A DNA stretch of 64,000 bases. It comes from Isoetes taiwanensis. Lineage: Eukaryota; Streptophyta; Lycopodiopsida; Isoetales; Isoetaceae. Location: NCBI GenBank assembly GCA_021234155.1, contig JAJEKV010000073.1, positions 1,150,001-1,214,000 on the forward strand. The letters run 5' to 3'. Below the pieces are notes generated by a model. The model did no database searches, was not told where the DNA came from, and was given only the letters and a program-made list of their open reading frames with translations. Positions within the stretch are counted from its first letter, which is position 1. The number at the start of each line of letters is the position of its first letter. A program made the translations under genes and the position numbers. Shown here piece by piece: positions 21,767 through 32,719 of this stretch.

Positions 21767-22362
21767 TGTTTGGGGTCTGGGTTCGGGAACTCCTGCAAGA
21801 CAGCCCTCTGTGAGGGCCCTTGGATCTAAAAGGAGAATCCGGGGGACTATGTCACGCGGGATTTGCAAGAGAAGAACGAGAAGAAGAAAACAGAACAAAA
21901 GAGAACAATGAGAGGAAAATGATAAGCTTCCTTGATATCAATGATGAACATACATGAGCTCTCGCAATCGAGAGAAGACTGAAGAGAGACAAGACTCAAA
22001 ACTCTTCTGAAACTCATGTGCTAGCTCTACTCATATCTATAGTACAATGGCCTCTGGCCCAATATAGACACTCGGACTGATCTCGGTGCCGACTCCTGGA
22101 AGGAGGCCTGATTTGCAGGAATGTTGGCGGTGCCTCTTGAAATGCCTAGAATCACGCTGACGCTGACACGGGCGGTGACGGGTCATCACTTGTCGCGGCG
22201 CCTCTTGGTAGCAGACCCAGGCTTTGATCAAGCGTGGTCTGGCCGCTTGGTCTTTTGTGGGCTTTTGACGGCTGACCCGCGGCCTGCCTCAAGGGATCCT
22301 TGAGCTTGACCTGGTCCGTCAGATGCATGAATAGTCCCGAACCAGAGGCATTGGGACTAACA
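21767..22362 (-). repeat. 3' LTR of the nested Gypsy element
   Basis: 596 bp, ending (plus sense) GGGACTAACA. About 40 or more differences from its partner were seen by eye, with small indels at several points, for example GATCAAGCGTGG against GACTGCATGG. Confidence 0.92.
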
Positions 22363-22369
22363 CTCCCCA

Positions 22370-22842
22370 CCAAACGACACTCACCAAGAAAGGGAGGAAG
22401 TGCCCGAGGGTGGGAAACCCCAAGAATCGAGAGCATGATACGCTGAAACGTGGATGGAGAGTTGATAATCCAAAAAGAAACCACCTTGTAGGCAAAAAGT
22501 GACCCCACGGGTGGTGAAGGTAGTCTTGAGTTGATCGATTCTTTGATTGAGATCCGATTGTAGCCGTAAAAACCATCCATGAAGGAGTACATCTCATGTC
22601 CAAAGAACCTCTTCCGAACACGGTCCGTGAAGGGTAGTGGAAAATGATCACGCTCGCGTGGCGATTGAGTTTTGGTAGTCCACGCAAACGCCGGATCTTA
22701 CCATTGTGTTTGAGTGCAATGACGATGGGGCTCACCCACTCGCAATGTTTGACCTCATAGATCAAACCCGCAAAGAAGGAGTTTGTCAATTTCCGCCTTG
22801 ACGCGATCACGGTAATTGGGGTTGAGCCGCAGATCGTCGTTG
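22370..22842 (-). pseudogene. Reverse transcriptase fragment of the nested Gypsy
   Basis: Pieces in shifting frames give the first half of a Ty3/Gypsy-type reverse transcriptase: AEIDKLLLCGF, CEWVSPIVIALKHNGKIRR, HEMYSFMDGFYGYN, WGSLFAYKVV, then STFQRIM. The sequence then runs into the polypurine tract. The YxDD catalytic block, connection domain, RNase H and integrase are absent. At least two frameshifts are needed to connect the motifs. The deletion may have arisen during reverse transcription, because PPT and LTR are intact. Confidence 0.8.
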
Positions 22843-25059
22843 CTAGACTGGGCGTGCATCAGACTTGGTAGGAATGGTGAGTTCCCCCAAGGTTTTGTTG
22901 ATCCCCCGAAGATCTCTGTAGCTCCAGGCGAAAATGTGTTTGAACTTTTTGAAGAGCGTGACGGCCCTGTTACGATAGGGTGTCGGAAGATTGGCAGCAA
23001 TTCGGACAGGCTGATTGTTGCCTATGTCCACAATTTCGACGTCAGGAGTCTGAATATGGGGGATAACTTCCGTGTCCTGGACAATATGAGCAGGAGGTTG
23101 AAGCATAACAGGATGCGTGGCGCTCTGCGTGGTGAAAAAGAGAGGTTGCTGAGTGTCATCAAGCAGAGGTTGCTTCATAACAGCGTGTACATCTACAAGA
23201 GTGGCAAGAGGTTCAGCATCTGAAAAGTGATCAACACGTTGAATGCGATTGCAAGGAGCCAGGTAAGGGTCAAGCAAAGCAGCCACAGCCTGGTCCTGAT
23301 CAAGAGTCATTTCTCCCCAAGGATCAGCATATTCGGGGTAGGATGACAGAGGCAGACTCGCAGGTGGAGCCTGAACTTGATAGATATTCTGGGCGTCCTC
23401 AGAATCGGTGTCGGAGAGAGAGGGTTCAGCATTGTCGACGGAAATGATTTTGCCTGTTTCCAAATCCATGGTGGCATTGAGGTGACCATCTGTGATGACT
23501 AACTGATCCGTGGCCCAGTAATGGATACTCTTGGCCTGGCGGAGAAAAGGTCTGCCGACCAACATTTCATAATCACCTGGATCTTCTCCAGCCTTCCAAA
23601 CACCAAATTCCAAGGGGAATCTGAGATCACCAATGTTGATGTGAAGAAGAGGCGTGACGCCTTGAGGTCTCGTGATATGGCCATTGGCCAATTTGATGTC
23701 ATATGGGGCACGATAGAGTTGTTTGATGCCCATTTGTTTGCGGAGTTTATCCGTGATGAGATTAACTGCGCTACCTCCGTCAATTTGAACATGGTTGACT
23801 TGCTGATTGCCCACCGTGGCATGTACCGTGGGTGTAGAGGTAGCAACAGCCCCAACCAAAACAGTCGGGAGTGGTAACTGGTCCTTGAGAGCAGGACAGA
23901 GTTTCAAAATCGTTGCAAGACTTAGAGGAATTTTGATTTTTGCCAGCTCCTCTTGGAGTTCCAGAGGCACATGAGAAAAAGGATCTGCGGGATCCACAGG
24001 TGCTGGAGTGCGTGGTAAGGAAGCAGCAACTTCTTTGAGTAGGTCTACCTCAGCAGCGATATTTGGATATGGCTGAGAGCGTGGAGGTTGAGACATGGAA
24101 GGTGCGTCTTGTCTTTGTTGAGCTCTAGTGGTGGCATGAACATTAGCCAACGTGCGGCCTTCAGCAGCTTGCATGAGGTTCAGAATGCTTTGGCGAACTT
24201 TAGGCATGACATTCGGCATGAGTTTCTCCAAGTCAGGTGCAAAATGGACCTTTTTGTCTTCTGCATGAGGAATTGTGTCGACGGCAAAGGCAGGTTGCGT
24301 GCCATTAGGAATAATGGTTAAGGGACGTGACGCCCTGGTCTGGCGTGAGACTAAACCAACCCAATTTGACGGCTGGACTGGAGGATTGAGAGCTTGAAAA
24401 ATTTCTTCCTGTGCTTGTTGATCCATCTGAGGTTGATTTGCAGGAGCTGGTTGATAGCGTGATTGCTGAGGTGCACGAGGTGGCTTCCGAAGAACCGGAC
24501 GCGGGCCTTGTTTGCCATTGGCAATCCAAAGTTGGTAAGCCATGAGGCGGACCGATGTGGTCTGATTTGTGCCAGGAAGCTGCAGTTGAGGACACGCCGT
24601 GGTGGTATGACCCCATTCTTGATAGTGATAACACTGAGCTTTCGAATGATCAAAAGGAGGACGTGTGTTGGGTCCCCGTTGTTGCTCCTGTTGCTGATAG
24701 AGTTGATTGGGTTGCGCCTGTAGTGGTGGCTGCTGATATGGCGATTGGTGCTGAGGTGTTGTTTGCACTTGATAAACCATCTTGTTGCGGAAAGGTGTAG
24801 GATGAGTGCGAGTGCACTCTTCCGTGGCATGATTGCACATGTTGCATCGTTTACAATGAGGCGGGCCATTGGTGGAGTTGCACTCATTCGCCAAGTGGCC
24901 TTGATATTTGCAGATATGGCACCGTGATCCGATCAAGGCTACCTGGATTGGCGGTTGAGGTTGAACAGCCAGCCCGGGGAACCATGACGGGTGGAATGAA
25001 AGGGAGCTCCCGAAGAGCCACGCACGCGGGAGGAAACATTGATCGAAAGTGATTGACAA
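22843..25059 (-). CDS. Gag nucleocapsid-protease polyprotein of the nested Gypsy, 738-aa frame
   Basis: This long uninterrupted frame starts out of frame with the upstream capsid and picks up the gag frame around residue 25. Two canonical CX2CX4HX4C zinc knuckles lie at residues 47-60 and 69-82. A third at 143-156 has Tyr in place of the second Cys. A Gln/Pro-rich linker follows. The aspartic protease is centred on VQIDGGSAVNLI, with DGG where DSG or DTG is usual. The C-terminus reaches FAWSYRDLRGI, the typical linker into reverse transcriptase. It would package and process the element's particles. Cysteine spacing and frame retention over 2.2 kb suggest fairly recent activity, but the copy lacks the rest of pol. 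Confidence 0.88.
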   Translation of the reverse strand: MSITFDQCFLPRAWLFGSSLSFHPSWFPGLAVQPQPPIQVALIGSRCHICKYQGHLANECNSTNGPPHCKRCNMCNHATEECTRTHPTPFRNKMVYQVQTTPQHQSPYQQPPLQAQPNQLYQQQEQQRGPNTRPPFDHSKAQCYHYQEWGHTTTACPQLQLPGTNQTTSVRLMAYQLWIANGKQGPRPVLRKPPRAPQQSRYQPAPANQPQMDQQAQEEIFQALNPPVQPSNWVGLVSRQTRASRPLTIIPNGTQPAFAVDTIPHAEDKKVHFAPDLEKLMPNVMPKVRQSILNLMQAAEGRTLANVHATTRAQQRQDAPSMSQPPRSQPYPNIAAEVDLLKEVAASLPRTPAPVDPADPFSHVPLELQEELAKIKIPLSLATILKLCPALKDQLPLPTVLVGAVATSTPTVHATVGNQQVNHVQIDGGSAVNLITDKLRKQMGIKQLYRAPYDIKLANGHITRPQGVTPLLHINIGDLRFPLEFGVWKAGEDPGDYEMLVGRPFLRQAKSIHYWATDQLVITDGHLNATMDLETGKIISVDNAEPSLSDTDSEDAQNIYQVQAPPASLPLSSYPEYADPWGEMTLDQDQAVAALLDPYLAPCNRIQRVDHFSDAEPLATLVDVHAVMKQPLLDDTQQPLFFTTQSATHPVMLQPPAHIVQDTEVIPHIQTPDVEIVDIGNNQPVRIAANLPTPYRNRAVTLFKKFKHIFAWSYRDLRGINKTLGELTIPTKSDARPV

Positions 25060-25451
25060 GATCGATAGCCTGCTCCAAAGTCTTGCCTTGCAGTATTGGC
25101 CATGAGTGTGATAGCCGGAGGAAGTCCTTGGAGAAACCAGACCAAGATCCGCCTGGTGGGGTACTCCTTGAGTTTGCCGAAAGGAATGTAAAGACGATCC
25201 GCAAAATCCCGCGCATCTGCGGGCTCTTGTTGAAGGTCATTGAGTTGCTTGAGATGAAGTTGATCATCATCCGTGGTCCCATAGTGAGAAAGAAAAGCAG
25301 TTTTCATTTCGGACCAATCTTGTTTCCAGTGACTTTTGTTGGACATGAGCCATTGATGAGGGGAGCCACGCAATGTGGTGGAAAAGATGTGGAATTTCAG
25401 TTGAGGTTGCGCATGACCATTCAGGACAGCCAGAGCCTCAAATTCTTCCAT
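24939..25451 (-). CDS. Gag capsid region (retrotrans_gag) of the nested Gypsy
   Basis: The 170-residue frame contains the conserved gag pattern: HIFSTTLRGSPHQWLMSN, WSEMKTAFLSHYGTTDDDQL, LNDLQQEPADARDFADRLY and LVWFLQGLPPAITLMANT. This is the capsid domain of Ty3/Gypsy elements, which assembles the cytoplasmic particle. It overlaps the following zinc-knuckle frame by about 120 nt in a different phase. A frameshift therefore lies near 24,960-25,050, either a mutation or a programmed shift. An N-terminal portion (about 25,660-26,065) is basic and proline-rich (SRARSAPPTPRVMSRPNSRL). Confidence 0.82.
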   Translation of the reverse strand: MEEFEALAVLNGHAQPQLKFHIFSTTLRGSPHQWLMSNKSHWKQDWSEMKTAFLSHYGTTDDDQLHLKQLNDLQQEPADARDFADRLYIPFGKLKEYPTRRILVWFLQGLPPAITLMANTARQDFGAGYRSCQSLSINVSSRVRGSSGAPFHSTRHGSPGWLFNLNRQSR

Positions 25452-25657
25452 GTGGGCCCGAGCACTTTGGTCTAAAGGTTTGCCTTTTGTGTTGCCAAAG
25501 GTGGGATAAGTCCTTTTAAGGGTCCGAAAGGTAGAGGTAAAAGTGCCGGGCTGGACAGAACATCATAGTGAGGATATTGAGGTGGAGTTGGAGGGGGTAT
25601 GGTGCCGGAAAGACCCCGGCCAAGGGTGGCCGAGGTGGGGGTACCGGAGGTGCCCGA

Positions 25658-26065
25658 TCATTGGGTTTGAGGTCCGTAAGATTGTAAAATGTGAAGAGCG
25701 GTGGGAAAGGTAGGGAAGGGAAATTCTCGGGAGGAGCAAAAGAGACATGTGGATATCCCCGTCTCACCCGTAGGGAGATGATGGTTGTGAAGGCGCAGGC
25801 GATGGCCGTAAGAGTGATGGATGAAGGCATGTTCGGGGTATGAAAGTAAGGTTGAGCCGTTGGAGCCGGATAGGGCTCCCCGAGAGTGATGAGGAGACCG
25901 AGGTCGTGGAGCAATGTTTGCACGCTTGAGGCGAGAATTTGGACGAGACATGACACGAGGGGTGGGTGGCGCCGACCGAGCCCTAGACCGAATGTGGCCT
26001 CCCTCAATGTCGTAAGCGTATCCATACATGTCACGCAACAGCCTTCCTTCGATGATGGCGCCCAA
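25658..26065 (-). CDS. Probable gag N-terminal region of the nested Gypsy
   Basis: An ATG-started 135-aa frame, MGAIIEGRLLRDMYGYAYDI, is followed by basic, proline- and serine-rich sequence. It lies about 100 bp inside the 5' LTR, where gag should begin, and is out of frame with the capsid block at 25,451. No domain is known for this part. Confidence 0.4.
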   Translation of the reverse strand: MGAIIEGRLLRDMYGYAYDIEGGHIRSRARSAPPTPRVMSRPNSRLKRANIAPRPRSPHHSRGALSGSNGSTLLSYPEHAFIHHSYGHRLRLHNHHLPTGETGISTCLFCSSREFPFPTFPTALHILQSYGPQTQ

Positions 26066-26171
26066 GCGAGGCAGGACGTCTGGGGAAAGAAGTTCTTCCG
26101 GGCGTGAAGTTTTGGATGCATATGGCTACGTAAGAAAGGAAAATCGAATCGCACCCGCAATGGGCGCATGT

Positions 26172-26762
26172 TGTTTGGGGTCGGGTTCGGGAACTCCCCG
26201 CAAGACAGCCCCTCCGCGGAGGACCCTTTGATCTAACAGAGAATCAGGGGGGACTATGTCACGCGGGATTTGCAAGAGAAGAACGAGAAGAAGAAAAGTA
26301 ACAAAAGAGAACAATGAGAGGAAAATGATAAGCTTCCTTGATATCAATGATGAACATACATGAGCTCTCGCAATCGAGAGAAGACTGAAGAGAGACAAGA
26401 CTCAAAACTCTTCTGAAACTCATGTGCTAGCTCTACTCATATCTATAGTACAATGGCCTCTGGCCCAATATAGACACTCGGACTGATCTCGTGCCCGACT
26501 CGGAAGGAGGCCTGATTTGCGTGAATGTTGGCAAAGGCTCTTGAAATGCTCTAGAATCACGCTGACGCTGACATGGGCGGTGACGGGTCATCACTTGTCG
26601 CGGCGCCTCTTGGTAGCAGACCCAGGCTTTGACTGCATGGTCTGCTGCTTGGTCTTTTGCTGGGCTTTTGACGGCTGACCCGTGCCTGTCTGCGGATCCT
26701 TGAGCTTGACCTGGTCCGTCGTATGCATGAATAGTCCTGAACCAGGAGGCACAGGACTAACA
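26172..26762 (-). repeat. 5' LTR of the nested Gypsy element
   Basis: 591 bp; begins (element sense) TGTTAGTCC and ends CCCCAAACA. It is paired with 21,767-22,362. Confidence 0.92.
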
Positions 26763-26767
26763 TGGGA

Positions 26768-27849
26768 CATCAAACGCCCAAGGTAGAAGCATTCGACACC
26801 TTAACGACGAGGATAGCAACTGAAGCACCTTCGGCAAAAAGAGAGTCCAAGATAATAGCCAGGCTATTCAACGACAAGAGTATATCTAAGGCAAGTACTT
26901 CTTCAACTCAAGCAGATATAGGGATCCATCACCCCGACAACATAGCCAGCAGAGAGGAGAGCCATGATGCTTTACTTGTCAGAGAGACCGACATGCATAG
27001 AGGGACAAAGGTCAGGAACTGAAAGCTGGAGAAGTGCTAGCAACCGACTTCTTCCACGAGCTCCCTAGAGGCAACAGGAGGATCAAAACTGACGAGCACA
27101 ATCACAGCCACCGGAAGGTACCTCAAGACAAGAAGACGGCATAGCACTGTGGAACGTGACAACGTCCAAGCCATGTGATCGAGGGGATCAACAAGGAAGT
27201 TTGGAAGCTCGATGGAGAAGCAATTAGATGAGGCGACGCGAGTCGATAACTTGCACGCGGACTTGCATGCAACTTGGTGAATCCAAGGATGGACGATTCA
27301 AAGAACAACTGCAGAAGAGAACAACTCCAGAGGAGTATAGCCAAAGGAAGCGCGCACAGCCTCAAGAGACGCCTCCAAATAGCTTCAAGTATCATTAAGG
27401 GGGGAACAATTATCGCCCGAGAACAGGATCAGGAAGCAGACTGAAATGTCGAAGCATCAACGACCAGCACACCTTTAGTTAGAATGTGGTGCAAAGCGTG
27501 TTGTGCCTGACAAATATCGGAGGGCCCAAGTATATCAACAAGTTACCCCGGAGTATGAGCTGACGTACAAATAGGAGGATATAGATCATCAACACCATCG
27601 CACCAGAGGAACACCGATGACATCGCCAAGGAGTAGGTGTGCAACTTGAAGGGAGGCACAAGGGGGACCTAATAGGTCTAGTAGTAATTGTAATTATGTA
27701 TCTCCCATAGCGTAACAGATTAAAGGAAGAGATGTAAGGCAATTTGCAGGGGTGAAGCAATCAACATCCTCAACACTCTTCGGGCAACACGATAACGACA
27801 AGAGGACTCGACGTATGAGACATCGATGGAGTCGAAGAAATAATATCGG
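26768..27849 (+). other. Giant element internal region between the nested insertions
   Basis: Purine-rich plus strand like 18.9-21.7 kb, with short frames only and no domain recognised. Confidence 0.5.
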
Positions 27850-27852
27850 ATA

Positions 27853-28545
27853 CACTACAAGAGAATAAGCGTTTATTGTCAGTTTTTTTGTCACTTTGTA
27901 GACCACTGCATTTTTCAGAGAACTGACAAAAATGTGACCATAAAAATGTCAAAAATTAGTGACGATAGATCGTCAGTTTTTTGTCACTTTTTTTGGCAAT
28001 TTTTTGACACCTCATTTGTCATATTTATAGCATTTTTTTGTCACTTTTGTGGGCAATTCTTTGACATCTATATTATCATATATTACGCAAATTTTTGACA
28101 CCCTATTTGTCATCTTTATAGCATTTTTTTGTCACTTTTTTGGGCAATTCTTTGACATCTATATTGTCAAATCTTTGGTTGTTTTTTTGACAATTTAATG
28201 TCATATAGAGTGTCATATTTTATATCTATTTTTGTCACCTTTTTGGCAATTCTTTGACACCTGCTGTGTCAATTTTAGATGAGCTCACTTTTCTGGCAAG
28301 TCTTTGGCACCTATTTTGTCACATTCTAAGTTGTCTTGGCACCTTTTTGACACCTATTTTAACATATTTTAGGCCATGTTTGTCACTTTTTTGGCAATGT
28401 TTTGACATATATTTGGTCATATTCTAAATTATTTTTGGCATATTTTTGTCATCTATAAACATATTTGAGTAATTTTTTGTCACTTTTAGAGCAATTCTTA
28501 GTCACATTTTGGACATATTTTAAATCATCGTTTTGACACATTTTA
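27853..28545 (+). repeat. Left subterminal repeat region of the CACTA element
   Basis: TTGTCACTTTTTTGG, TTTTTGACACC, TTCTTTGACATCTATATT and similar motifs recur roughly every 20-40 bp in both orientations. Confidence 0.85.
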
Positions 28546-29329
28546 AAAATAAACATCGTTTTTTTTATCATTATTTCTAAAATTATGTATTGGTTTCATG
28601 TGGTGTATCATTAAAACCATTTAACATGTATTATATTGTTTTGCAGACTTTGATCCAAAGAACTTTTATGATTTATTGTGAGAGAACTTTTATGATTTAT
28701 TGTTTTACAGCCTTATATTTGAGAGAACCTTTTATGATATAGGCCACATCTAACATAAAGTTATTAACTTTTGAGTACAGAATTGAGTGCAGATGCAACA
28801 CAAACTTATATCTACAACAATGCAAAGGCTAAGAAGGGATAAATGGCTGTAGCTCATAAAGCTCACAGGAACTGCAAATGAGCAACAACACCCCAGAAGA
28901 ATCATACTATAGCTCCTATCCTTTGAGATCCCTAGAAAGGACTGGAATGGCTCAAGATCCCCTTTGTTGATCACAATAAGAACCCTGCATGCGCTATGGA
29001 GAATGCATGGAACAGAATAAATGCCCCCATTTAGATTGAGTAAACTTATAAAGCGCAGATATTTGAGATACTTCAGCTCCAAGTAGATAACCAGATGAAA
29101 GATGAAGCACGAGTTTTCTCTTAAGAACGATGATGAAGGCAAGATCCCTATAAAGCAATGCAAGCAGAATGAAATACACGAAGATGTGATGCATTTCTAT
29201 AAATATGAAAACGAAGCAAGCATAGGAGCAGCTACCAAGTTTGCGTATCCAGGAAAGGAAGGAGTTTCAGTATGCTTTTCGGGATCCAGGGTCTACAGAT
29301 ATAATCTTCGCAAGCAAAGATCCATAAAA

Positions 29330-29725
29330 GAAGCAAATAGCAAGAAAACCTGGCAACTCCAAGAACCCTGGAAAAAACCCTGGCAAGTCCAAGAAAGGAA
29401 GCGGAGAAAACCCTGGCAATCCAAGCTCCCTTGAAGAACCCAATCGATGTCTCTTCGTTATTGCCGACTGCACCACAGCGAACCCTGAATCTTCAAATTC
29501 TGAACCATAGTGAACCTTTGATCCTCTGATCCGGCTTCTTCAGATTCTGCACCTCCGATCCGGCTTTTTCAGATTCTTCAAATGCGACTGCACCTCCGAT
29601 CCGGCTTCTTCAGACTCTACCATGCACCGTCTAAGAAAAGCGGAGGCGCCATAGATTCCCGCCAAGGAAAGCATGCTCCGTCTAATAAAAGCATAGGTGC
29701 CATAGATTCCCGCCCGACAAAGAAT
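29330..29725 (+). repeat. Short internal repeats in the CACTA element
   Basis: AACCCTGGCAA with CCAAG recurs at 29,345-29,430. GATCCGGCTTCTTCAGA with CACCTCC recurs at 29,528-29,620. A 41-bp unit containing GCGCCATAGATTCCCGCC is duplicated at 29,630-29,720. Confidence 0.7.
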
Positions 29726-30374
29726 GAAACGTCCAATGGGATAGAAGGACGTGGATCAGAATCTAAACCCTTCATTGTTCTTTGATCCAATGGCCATAGA
29801 TCCATGTTGGCTCCTTAGCATTTTAGCTTTTTTTAGTCAAATTTTGATGCAATGGCCATATCTCTTGTATTTGTTGCCAACCCCTCTTTGTATTTTGTTT
29901 TGAGACCAAAATAATTTACCTAGCAAATTGAAATATTATCTCGTATAGAATATAACCCAAGTCTAATGGGTCATCATTGATGCCCCTTGGAAAAAAGGGG
30001 CATCATGGGATGGGAGCACGGGATGACCTAATGGTGGCCAATATACAGTGCTTGATCTTTATACGGTACGATTTAGAGAAAAGAAGTCGTAGAACTTTGT
30101 CAATGGTGAAGTTTAAAAAAATAGGCACGATATAATTGTATTGCATCCAACGGCTTAAATGAGCGGTTCAAAATCCTCAATACCTCTATCTAGATAATTT
30201 GGCATTGTATGTCATGCTCCACCGCATTCCGCATAAAAGCTAATGAATATGCCGGAGTTTGTATAGAAACTCCAAAATTCCTATCAGATTTGTTATCGGC
30301 AAATGAAAACACGAAACGGAAAATAAAGATTCCAACCAGAAGTAATGAGACTAACACCCTATTCTTTTATGCGT

Positions 30375-30590
30375 GTTTAATGACATGTTTAAGCCGCGTC
30401 TCATGTTTGTGTCTATGTGGCATGTTTAGCCTATGTGGCAAGTTCGAGCCATGTGTCCAGTTTGAACCACGTATCATGTTTGAGGCTAGGGGCTAGGGGC
30501 ATGTTTGGGCCACATGATACGTTTGTTGCCTATGTGGCACGTTTGTGCCAAGGTGGCATGTATGAGCCACATGTCATGTACACTTTAACA
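30375..30590 (+). repeat. Imperfect minisatellite of about 20 bp
   Basis: Variants of CATGTTTGAGCCACATG, GGCATGTTTAGCC and TATGTGGCACGTTTG recur about ten times. Confidence 0.7.
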
Positions 30591-31549
30591 AATACTTACA
30601 AAAATGTAGTTGTCGTCTGGACGCTCAGCTTTTGCAGAGACATCACATGGAATATCAATGCAATGCAAATATCAGAGCCCTGCATTATGGAATAATTTGT
30701 AGAAGTCAAGATTTTTACTGGAGGGGAAAACGCATATCCAAGCTGATGATCAAGCGTTTTGCATGGGAGCTTTTCTGGATCACGTCCATATTTACCCAAA
30801 GTTATACAATTACAAACAAGAAGCCAAGTCGATCAGAACAGAGATGCAGTGGGATCGGAACAGGGATGCAGCGGAACAGGGATGCAGAAGCCAAGGCGGC
30901 AAGAATCAGAAGGCGGCAAGGAATCAAAAGGTGCCAAACACAAATCCGAAAAGAGAAATCAAATCAAACCTAAAAAAATTTGGCCAACAAGACGTTATGG
31001 CGGAGATCAAAATCTCCTCCATTAATCTGCACTATGTATCTCAGCCATTCATCTCTGTTAAATAATATCTATGTTGAATAGTGTTATTTAGATTTAACTT
31101 TAATTTGATGTTATATCTATAATATGCGCATGACAAAATAGCTCTAGATTTATCTACTATATTGGCGAGGTTCACAAAGTTGATCCAATCATAAGTGTTG
31201 TTCAAGTTGAAAGTGTGTGAACACATCATGTTAAGAAGTATCTTCCATTATAAATAATGGATATGGCATTGCCATTTGGCGGATGTAATGCACTATGCTT
31301 ATTTGAATTCAACTATTTCTTGCTAATAGGAAGAATTGCCTGAGGATATGACTCGTGATTAGTTGTTTGAAGCAATGGAAGATGCACGAGGTAAAGGAGA
31401 GGATGTTCCAAAGGATGACTTCAACATTGCACTTGGATGTGTTAAAAAGGTACAATTTTCTATTTATTGTCAATATGTGTTACATACATATGATTCATTT
31501 CTCGTATCCTTCTAAAGTGCAGGCTCATTTTCACAATTCAATGTAGGCT

Positions 31550-31985
31550 TTATGGAAACTATCTTCGGACTATAGAGGTCGACAAAGGTCGCTTGACATA
31601 TGACTGTGGAATTGCTTCTCAATTTGAACAAAAAAGTCAAGCCAGTCAACGTAATCGACAACCTATTACTGGTGACCTTAATTATATTGGGCAAATTACT
31701 GATATTATTGATGTTGACTTCCGTTCATTTCATGTAACCATCTTGAGGACAAAATGGTTCAAAGTTGTTTATAGAGGCAGAAATAAGATCATGAGATCAC
31801 ATCCTTCAGGTTTCTACCAAAATTGATTCAACACAGGTTCTTGGAGAGATGAATGAACCGTTTGTTTACCCTAAACAAGTTGAACAGGTTTTCTTTTTTG
31901 AAAACCCTGTTAACCCAACATGGTGGATTGTAGTCCATGTGCTGATTGATACTACTACATTAGAGCCTAACAATGATGATCAAGA
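31550..31985 (+). pseudogene. CACTA transposase C-terminal DUF4216 remnant
   Basis: Readable pieces: YGNYLRTIEVDKGRLTYDCG, ITDIIDVDFRSFHVTILRTK followed by WFKVVYRG, then after a frame change QVLGEMNEPFVYPKQVEQVF followed by FFENPVNPTWWIVVHV. The order (a GxIxDIIxVDF strand, KWFKV, then EPFVxxxQVxQVFF, then WxVVVHV) is characteristic of the DUF4216 domain at the C-terminus of plant En/Spm TNP2 proteins. It is broken by at least one frameshift near 31,820, and the main transposase domain is absent. Confidence 0.75.
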
Positions 31986-32029
31986 AGATGATTGATGATA
32001 TCTTGACTTCTTGAATAATTTCTTATCAG

Positions 32030-32716
32030 CTTGTCACTTTAAAGTTAGTTTATTGGCACTTATTTGTCATCCTATTGTCACTTCAAAATCTATTTATTGT
32101 TATTTTATTGTCGTCGTATTGACACTTTGATGCCAACTTATTGTCAACTTATATTCACTTTTTTTGTCACCTTATTCTCTCCCTTTTGTCACATTTCAGG
32201 CATTCTATTTGCACACTATTGACACATTTGTGCCACTTTTTCTCCAACATCTTTGTCAAAGTTATGACATTTTATTGTCACACTATGGTCAAATTTATAT
32301 AATTTCTTTGTCACTGCTTTTGTCATTCTAAAGTCAGTCTATTTGACACATTTTTGGCACATAGTTTTGTCAAAACTTTGTCAATCCATTGTCATAATTG
32401 TGTCATCTGTTGCGACATTATAGTCAGACTTATAGCATTTGTTTGTCATTAGTCTTGTCAGTATTAAGTCAATTTATTGTCAAATTTTTGACATATGGTT
32501 TTGTCAAAACCATATCATTCTATTGTCACATTATAGTCACATTTACACCATCGTTTTGTCACTTTCTTTTGTCACTATTGCATCGCTCTATTGTCACATT
32601 TATTTCATTTGGATTTCACAATTTTTGTCATTTTTATTGTCACCTTTATATCAGTTTTTGGACACAATATTTTAGTGACAAAAAAAGTGACAATAAATCA
32701 TTGTTCTCTTGTAGTG
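32030..32716 (+). repeat. Right subterminal repeat region of the CACTA element
   Basis: Dense TTGTCAC, TTATTGTCA and TTTGACACATTT motifs mirror the left end and reach the terminal TTCTCTTGTAGTG. Confidence 0.85.
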
Positions 32717-32719
32717 ATA

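Larger units (their letters stand above)
21767..26762 (-). mobile_element. Nested Ty3/Gypsy-type LTR retrotransposon, 3' pol deleted
   Basis: LTRs at 21,767-22,362 (3' LTR in element sense) and 26,172-26,762 (5' LTR), about 595 bp, are flanked by TGGGA. In element sense the LTR begins TGTTAGTCC. The polypurine tract TTTGGTGGGGAG abuts the 3' LTR (plus 22,363-22,374). Next to the 5' LTR lies TGCGCCCATTGCGGGTGC, a likely primer site close to the common TGGCGCC type. Coding order: gag, zinc knuckles, protease, then reverse transcriptase that ends abruptly before the polypurine tract. RNase H and integrase are missing, so the copy is defective. The LTRs differ from each other at many sites, including several indels. 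Confidence 0.93.
27853..32716 (+). mobile_element. CACTA (En/Spm) DNA transposon, internally deleted
   Basis: The ends are CACTACAAGAGAATAA at the left and the inverted TTCTCTTGTAGTG at the right, with an inverted repeat extending over TTTATTGTCA and TTTTTTTGTCAC. A 3-bp duplication ATA flanks it (27,850-27,852 and 32,717-32,719). Both subterminal regions are packed with TTGTCAC, TTGACA and related motifs, as expected for transposase binding sites. A C-terminal piece of a TNP2-type transposase (DUF4216) remains at about 31,550-31,950. The catalytic transposase domain was not found, so the element is non-autonomous. Confidence 0.93.

Noticed and set aside
22816-24800. Plus-strand frames of 75-135 aa across 22.8-24.8 kb
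   Set aside because: They are shadows of the minus-strand gag-protease frame of the nested Gypsy element.
28750-29163. 137-aa minus-strand hydrophobic frame in the CACTA element
   Set aside because: No domain or homologous pattern; its cysteine- and serine-rich hydrophobic composition is what an antisense AT-rich frame gives.
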